Below, piece after piece: positions 31,022 to 34,965 of a DNA stretch of 34,965 nt (its first letter is position 1; each line of letters begins with the position of its first letter). Under the pieces are notes generated by a model, which saw only the letters and a program-made list of their open reading frames with translations, was not told where the DNA came from and did no database searches. The position numbers were made by a program, and so were the translations under genes. The DNA lies in the NCBI GenBank assembly GCA_919903025.1, contig CAKKSE010000148.1, positions 1 through 34,965 of the forward strand, written 5' to 3'. Source of the stretch: Nitrospiria bacterium. Its GTDB lineage: Bacteria > Nitrospirota > RBG-16-64-22.

Positions 31022-32854
31022 TCATCGGCGGATCGCATCCAGGACGGCTTGATCGATCTGGTTGACCTCGCAGTAATCCCGCTCCAGCTCTTCCACGTAG
31101 AACCGGTCGAGGCCGCTGTTCTGGATGAAGTCCTCCCGGAGAACCCCGTTCCGAGCCGACAGGATCTGGGGAAAGAACTGGTTGACGTAGAAGGCCTCCT
31201 TCTTGAGGTCGAGGATGACCCGTTGAACGAGGCTTAAGGAAATCTCGCGGCCGATCAGCTTCTTGGCCATCAGGACGTTGGTCAGGTCGTGGAGGAACGC
31301 GTCGAGCTCATCCTTCGCCAGCAGTTCGGCGTACGTCGTCTGGACGCGCTCCTTGACGTACTGGCGGATCCGCCCGTAGAGCCTCTCTTCCTCGGCGGTC
31401 TTCCCGGTTTCTCCGACCACGTCCCGGACCGAAAGGTCGCCGCGGACGAGCCCGGCGAGACCCGAGACGAGGGCTTCGATCTTCCGGGCGCCGTAGCGCG
31501 TCAGATATGCGTCGCGGCGGATCGGGTCGACAAAGAGCGCCTGAAAGATGCCGGCCTGGATCGCCTCGAACGCCTGCCGGTGCCCCAGCAGGCCCCGGAG
31601 CGCCGGCTCGGAGAGGTCGGACCCTTCGATGAAAGCGAGGCGATTGATCAGGTTCGACGTCTGGTCGAAGCGGTCGAAGTAGGTCACAATCTCGCCGAAC
31701 GACTCCAGGAACGACGCGTCGTCCTCCACCTGCTGTTCGTCCGCCACCCGGCAGGTGTGCAGGAGGATCTCCTCGAACGACAGGTCCCTGGAGACGACGG
31801 CCTGCTGTTTCGCCTTCAGGAGCTTGAGAAGGTCCTCGGCCGAGATGCGGTCGGAGACGCCCCGCCTCCGGAGGAACAGCCCCTCCAGGATGGCCCGCGT
31901 CTCTCGAAGGTAGGCCGGCTCGGACGCGGGAGCGACTTCCTTGCCCGTCAGGAGCCGCTCGTCCAGCGAGTCGAAGAGGGCGCTCGGCACTTTCTGGCGG
32001 ATGGCCAGGGTCCGCAGGCGAGAGAGCTGCGCCACGGCCTTCGAGTCGGCGCTCTCCTTTCCCCGGAGCTGGATCAGGATCTCCCGGTACTGGTCGACCA
32101 GGACGCGGTTCTCCGGGATCCGGTAGATCGCGTCGATGTTGATCCTCTCCTGCTGGTAGAGGTCGATCGTGTGGCTGGACGCGAGCGTCTCGGCTCTCTC
32201 CCCCGGTTTCCCGCTCCCTTCCCGCGCCATGCCGTCCCGGACCGCCTGGGCGTATTGCTGATGGGGAATGTGGGTCAGGCGGAAGAGGAAGAGGAGAGCC
32301 CGCGGATCGCCGATCTCCGAGAGGATCTCCTGGGCCAGCGCCGTGTCGTTTCCATGCTCGACGCTCGGCGTCCGCTTGAGAACGCGCCCGACGCGGCGAA
32401 GAAGGATCTCCTGCTGGTAGCGAAGCCTCCCCCCCACGTTCCATTGGACGAAGAAGTAGTAGTTGACGAGCGCGTTGCCGTTCAGGAAGATCTGGTCGTA
32501 CGAGTCGATTCCGTCCGTCCGGTCGGTGAAGATGATCCGCTTGAGGATCGGGGCGAAGTAGGCGCCGAAGATGACCAGCCGGTTCTTGACGTCGGGCCTC
32601 ATCAGGTCGGTCAACGACTGCTCAACGCCGAACATGTATTCGCAGAACGCCCCCCCGTTCCCCCTGTAGGAAACGCCCCGCTGTCCCAGAACGATCTCGT
32701 TCCCGCCGGAGAAGAAGCGCGTCGCCGGCTCCCCCCCCACGTCGATCGCCTCGTGGAAGAAACGGGACCCAAGGTCCGCCCCGGCGATCGTCGCGTGGTA
32801 GGAGATCGCCGTGTCCACCTGGCCGTGGAGACAGATGTCGAGGAGGCCGCTCAT
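31022..32854 (-). CDS. Large conserved-looking protein of unknown function, coupled to a debranching-enzyme-like gene
   Basis: The 610-residue product starts at an ATG (32854) that overlaps the preceding stop by four bases. The first ~180 residues are mixed beta and aromatic-rich (FCEYMFGVEQSLTDLMRPDV, then FLNGNALVNYYFFVQWNVGG). The rest is mostly helical with many charged residues (ISAEDLLKLLKAKQQAVVSRD, DLTNVLMAKKLIGREISLSLVQRVILDLKKEAFYVNQFFPQIL). There is no signal peptide or membrane segment and no cysteine motif, so it should be cytoplasmic. I do not recognise a catalytic motif. I have an uncertain memory of uncharacterised proteins of this size next to debranching enzymes in deltaproteobacteria. 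An upstream in-frame extension to 33022 is low-complexity shadow sequence. Confidence 0.85.
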   Translation of the reverse strand: MSGLLDICLHGQVDTAISYHATIAGADLGSRFFHEAIDVGGEPATRFFSGGNEIVLGQRGVSYRGNGGAFCEYMFGVEQSLTDLMRPDVKNRLVIFGAYFAPILKRIIFTDRTDGIDSYDQIFLNGNALVNYYFFVQWNVGGRLRYQQEILLRRVGRVLKRTPSVEHGNDTALAQEILSEIGDPRALLFLFRLTHIPHQQYAQAVRDGMAREGSGKPGERAETLASSHTIDLYQQERINIDAIYRIPENRVLVDQYREILIQLRGKESADSKAVAQLSRLRTLAIRQKVPSALFDSLDERLLTGKEVAPASEPAYLRETRAILEGLFLRRRGVSDRISAEDLLKLLKAKQQAVVSRDLSFEEILLHTCRVADEQQVEDDASFLESFGEIVTYFDRFDQTSNLINRLAFIEGSDLSEPALRGLLGHRQAFEAIQAGIFQALFVDPIRRDAYLTRYGARKIEALVSGLAGLVRGDLSVRDVVGETGKTAEEERLYGRIRQYVKERVQTTYAELLAKDELDAFLHDLTNVLMAKKLIGREISLSLVQRVILDLKKEAFYVNQFFPQILSARNGVLREDFIQNSGLDRFYVEELERDYCEVNQIDQAVLDAIRR

Positions 32855-34776
32855 TCGACCGCCTCCGACCTCGTCAAGACCGTCCGCCCGGCCGCCGTCA
32901 CCGCCGCGGGCCGGGCGCTTGTCCGCTTCTTGGCCGAGAGGACCTCCGCGACGGCCAGGGCGTACGCCGGCCGGCCGGCCGGGACCCAAGCCCCCGCCTC
33001 GCGGTAGGCGGATGGAAGGCACCCGAGCATCCCTTCGCGGAGCCGCTCGCCCAGCGGTTCTAGAAAAAGGGAAACGACCGCCTCGGCGTCCGGCTCACCG
33101 CCAAAAGCCGTGAGGTAGGCCGAGAGGAACGTGCCCCAGAAGGAGGTGGTCGCGTCCGCCTTGTGCGGCAGGTTGTCGTTTCCCCCCCCGTGCGGCCTGG
33201 GCCAGAGTCCGACGGGCGCCACGAGAAGGCGATGAACGGCCGTGACCAGCCGCTGTTCCCGAAGTCCGGGAAGGACCCGGAACGGAAGCGTAACGGCGAG
33301 CAGTTGACACGGCGTGACGGTCAGCACCGGCTCGCCGTTCTCGATTCGGGCCGCGAGACACCCTTCCGCATCATTCCAGAACTCCTTGTTCACGCCCAGG
33401 CGGACTTTCTCCGCCAGGAGGGAACAGCCCCGCCCCGGCCATCGGCTCCGGTCGGCCAGGTCGACGAATCCCCGGAGCACGCTGTACCACAAAAGGGAGA
33501 GGTCGACCGGAAGGTGCGCCCCGGCCGGAGCGCCCGCGGGAGCGGCGTGGAGAAGGTCGCACGTGGTCCGGATGTCCGGGCCGGCGGCCTCCAGCAGTCC
33601 ATTGCCGCCCATCCGAATCTTCCCAACGCCGGTCGCGAGGAGGTCGACGATGTCGTCCAGGATCGGCAGAAAAAACCGGCGGACGAACTCGGCGTCTTCC
33701 GATTCTCCCGCGTACAGGTACCCGGCGAGGGCAAACCACAGCGGCCCGTCGGCGCAGAACGTCCCGCTCCCCCCCGGGAGGCGGGGAAAGGGATCGCTCC
33801 GAATGCGCCCGCCCTCCCTGATGAGAAGATCTTTCATCTCCTCGTATCGCCCAGTGGCGAGCAGGAGTCCCGGCGCGGCCGCGAGCGTCTCCGCCCCCGT
33901 CTCGGCCCGGGCGTAGTAGCCCGTCCGGATGAGCGTGCCTTCGGAATCCCGCAGGATGAACTGATCGGCGGCAAGAACAAGCTCCCGCTCCACGTCGTCC
34001 CGCGCGCTCGCCCGTTCGAGGAGCGCGTCCCGCCGGGCGATCTCCCGGAGGAACGCCGTCTCGACGTCGAGCTCCTCCCGAGGACCGGCCGACGCGACGA
34101 ACGCCAGGACCGCCCTCCCCTCCACCGTGGCCGTGAAGCGCCCCGGCCGGAAGAGATCTTCCTCCCCTGCCCCGGCATCGGCCGGATACGCGACTCTCCT
34201 GTTCCAGCACGGCTCGGGCGCAAAGGAAAACCCGGGCGCGTAAAACCAGACCGACTCGTCCCGATCCGAGACGACGCGCCCCTCTTCCCAGCGAAAGCCT
34301 TCCCTCTCGCGCGAGAGCTCGCCGGCCTCCCGGCAGGCGGCGAAGGGCTCGATCGTCAGGGTGGCGGGGCCCGTGCGTGCGTGAACTGTGTATTGGATGA
34401 CCACCGTCTCCTCTCCATGGAGCATGAGGATCGTCTTGACAACCATCGTGGTCCCGCAGACGAACGTAAACGTGGGAAAGAAATAGCGGGAAAACCGGCG
34501 AAGGTTCTTGTACCCCTCCGGAAAGACCGCATCCGGATAGAACCGCGTCGAGAGATCGTACTCCTGGCCGCCCGACGAGATCGTTTCGGAAATCGCCGAA
34601 AGAAGGACGCGATCCTTTCCATCGGCCCCCGGGACCACGAGGAGACCGTGCTCCCGGCGCGTGTTGGCCCCCAGAACAGAGGCGGCGCAGTACGCCCCCC
34701 GGCCGTTTGTTGCGACCCACTCCCGCCGAACGGCGCGTTCCAGCGGAAGGAAGGAGTCCTGCCCAAAGGAGATCAC
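32851..34776 (-). CDS. Amylo-alpha-1,6-glucosidase-like (glycogen debranching enzyme-like) protein
   Basis: The 641-residue product has the bacterial debranching-enzyme N-terminal signature (REWVATNGRGAYCAASVLGA, then NTRREHGLLVVPG at 38-50) and an all-helical C-terminal domain that aligns segment by segment with GH133. The GH133 motifs are altered, however. The usual GYxWFxxWGRDTMISLPGL is GYYARAETGAETLAAAPGL (286-304). The TWMDA region is TTCDL (404-408). PVEINALWY is PVDLSLLWY (423-431). HQGTVWPWL is reduced to HKADATTSFWG (538-548). It may be inactive, or may act on a different substrate. The GTG start has a weak ribosome site; other starts are possible. The gene is coupled by a four-base overlap to the 610-residue protein. 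Confidence 0.85.
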   Translation of the reverse strand: MISFGQDSFLPLERAVRREWVATNGRGAYCAASVLGANTRREHGLLVVPGADGKDRVLLSAISETISSGGQEYDLSTRFYPDAVFPEGYKNLRRFSRYFFPTFTFVCGTTMVVKTILMLHGEETVVIQYTVHARTGPATLTIEPFAACREAGELSREREGFRWEEGRVVSDRDESVWFYAPGFSFAPEPCWNRRVAYPADAGAGEEDLFRPGRFTATVEGRAVLAFVASAGPREELDVETAFLREIARRDALLERASARDDVERELVLAADQFILRDSEGTLIRTGYYARAETGAETLAAAPGLLLATGRYEEMKDLLIREGGRIRSDPFPRLPGGSGTFCADGPLWFALAGYLYAGESEDAEFVRRFFLPILDDIVDLLATGVGKIRMGGNGLLEAAGPDIRTTCDLLHAAPAGAPAGAHLPVDLSLLWYSVLRGFVDLADRSRWPGRGCSLLAEKVRLGVNKEFWNDAEGCLAARIENGEPVLTVTPCQLLAVTLPFRVLPGLREQRLVTAVHRLLVAPVGLWPRPHGGGNDNLPHKADATTSFWGTFLSAYLTAFGGEPDAEAVVSLFLEPLGERLREGMLGCLPSAYREAGAWVPAGRPAYALAVAEVLSAKKRTSARPAAVTAAGRTVLTRSEAVE

Positions 34777-34902
34777 GCGTCCGCCACCCCGCGTCCATCA
34801 ATGTCGGCCCGAAGGACGGGAAAAGCCGTGGAGGAAGGTCCAGCGTCCCGCTCGGCCCGTCCCCCGCCGATCTTGGAAAACCCCCTAGGAGGCCGTAGCA
34901 AA
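34777..34902. other. Upstream region of the debranching-enzyme-like gene
   Basis: About 125 bp separate the GTG start from the REP-like element at 34903. No gene and no clear promoter are visible in it. Confidence 0.4.
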
Positions 34903-34950
34903 AGTCCCCTCTCCCCCTGGCAGGGGGAGAGGGCGAGGGTGAGGGGGTGA
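34903..34950. repeat. REP-like palindrome
   Basis: AAGTCCCCTCTCCCCCTGG and its inverse CAGGGGGAGAGGG form a hairpin followed by CGAGGGTGAGGGGGTGA, the same layout as the other palindromes in this window. It lies at the right edge, upstream of the debranching-enzyme-like gene. Confidence 0.8.
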
Positions 34951-34965
34951 TGCAAGGCTCCGATT

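Overview
This window is a GC-rich stretch of a bacterial chromosome, and essentially every gene lies on the minus strand. It looks like a motile, Gram-negative, sigma-54-using bacterium outside the well-studied Gammaproteobacteria. A NC10/Methylomirabilota, Nitrospirota or Desulfobacterota-like lineage would fit the two-subunit glycine dehydrogenase, the FlgS/FlgR-type flagellar two-component system, the MotE-type protein and the small zinc-ribbon protein. The lineage is an inference; no rRNA or other marker is present.

Read in the direction of transcription (right to left), the window starts with a two-gene unit (34776-31022). It encodes a debranching-enzyme-like protein whose usual active-site motifs are altered, and a translationally coupled 610-residue protein of unknown function; a probable terminator follows. 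Next comes a glycine cleavage cluster, gcvT-gcvPA-gcvPB (30863-26716), with no gcvH. A PAS-type sigma-54 activator without a receiver domain follows (26647-25253), then a small zinc-ribbon protein (24885-24706) with a possible sigma-54 promoter, then a receiver-type sigma-54 activator (24401-22989) with a good sigma-70 promoter. A four-gene unit (22796-17551) then encodes a small exported protein, a large exported TPR protein, a soluble PAS histidine kinase and its NtrC-type response regulator (FlgS/FlgR or FleS/FleR type).

The left half is a large flagellar locus in two operons, each preceded by a near-consensus -24/-12 sigma-54 promoter. The first, from the promoter at 17405-17419, is flgB-flgC-fliE-fliF-fliG-fliH-fliI-fliJ-motE-fliK-flgD-flgE and ends in a strong intrinsic terminator (6742-6800). 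The second, from the promoter at 6534-6548, is fliL-fliM-fliN-fliO-fliP-fliQ-fliR-flhB and runs to the left edge. Together they encode the rod base, MS ring, switch/C ring, export gate and export ATPase complex, hook-length control, hook cap and hook. The adjacent kinase/regulator pair is the obvious candidate to activate both promoters.

The most unusual feature is the repeat content of the spacers. There are degenerate tandem arrays with a period of 8 (NNTTCACC) or 7 (NNTCAGC, and a TAGGGGG-like type), several copies of a G/C-rich REP-like palindrome, and one MITE-like element with long terminal inverted repeats. These repeats reach into coding sequence. They supply stop codons and C-terminal residues (flhB, fliR, fliK, gcvT, gcvPA), N-terminal residues (fliO, fliN) and, in one case, an in-frame insertion inside the histidine kinase.
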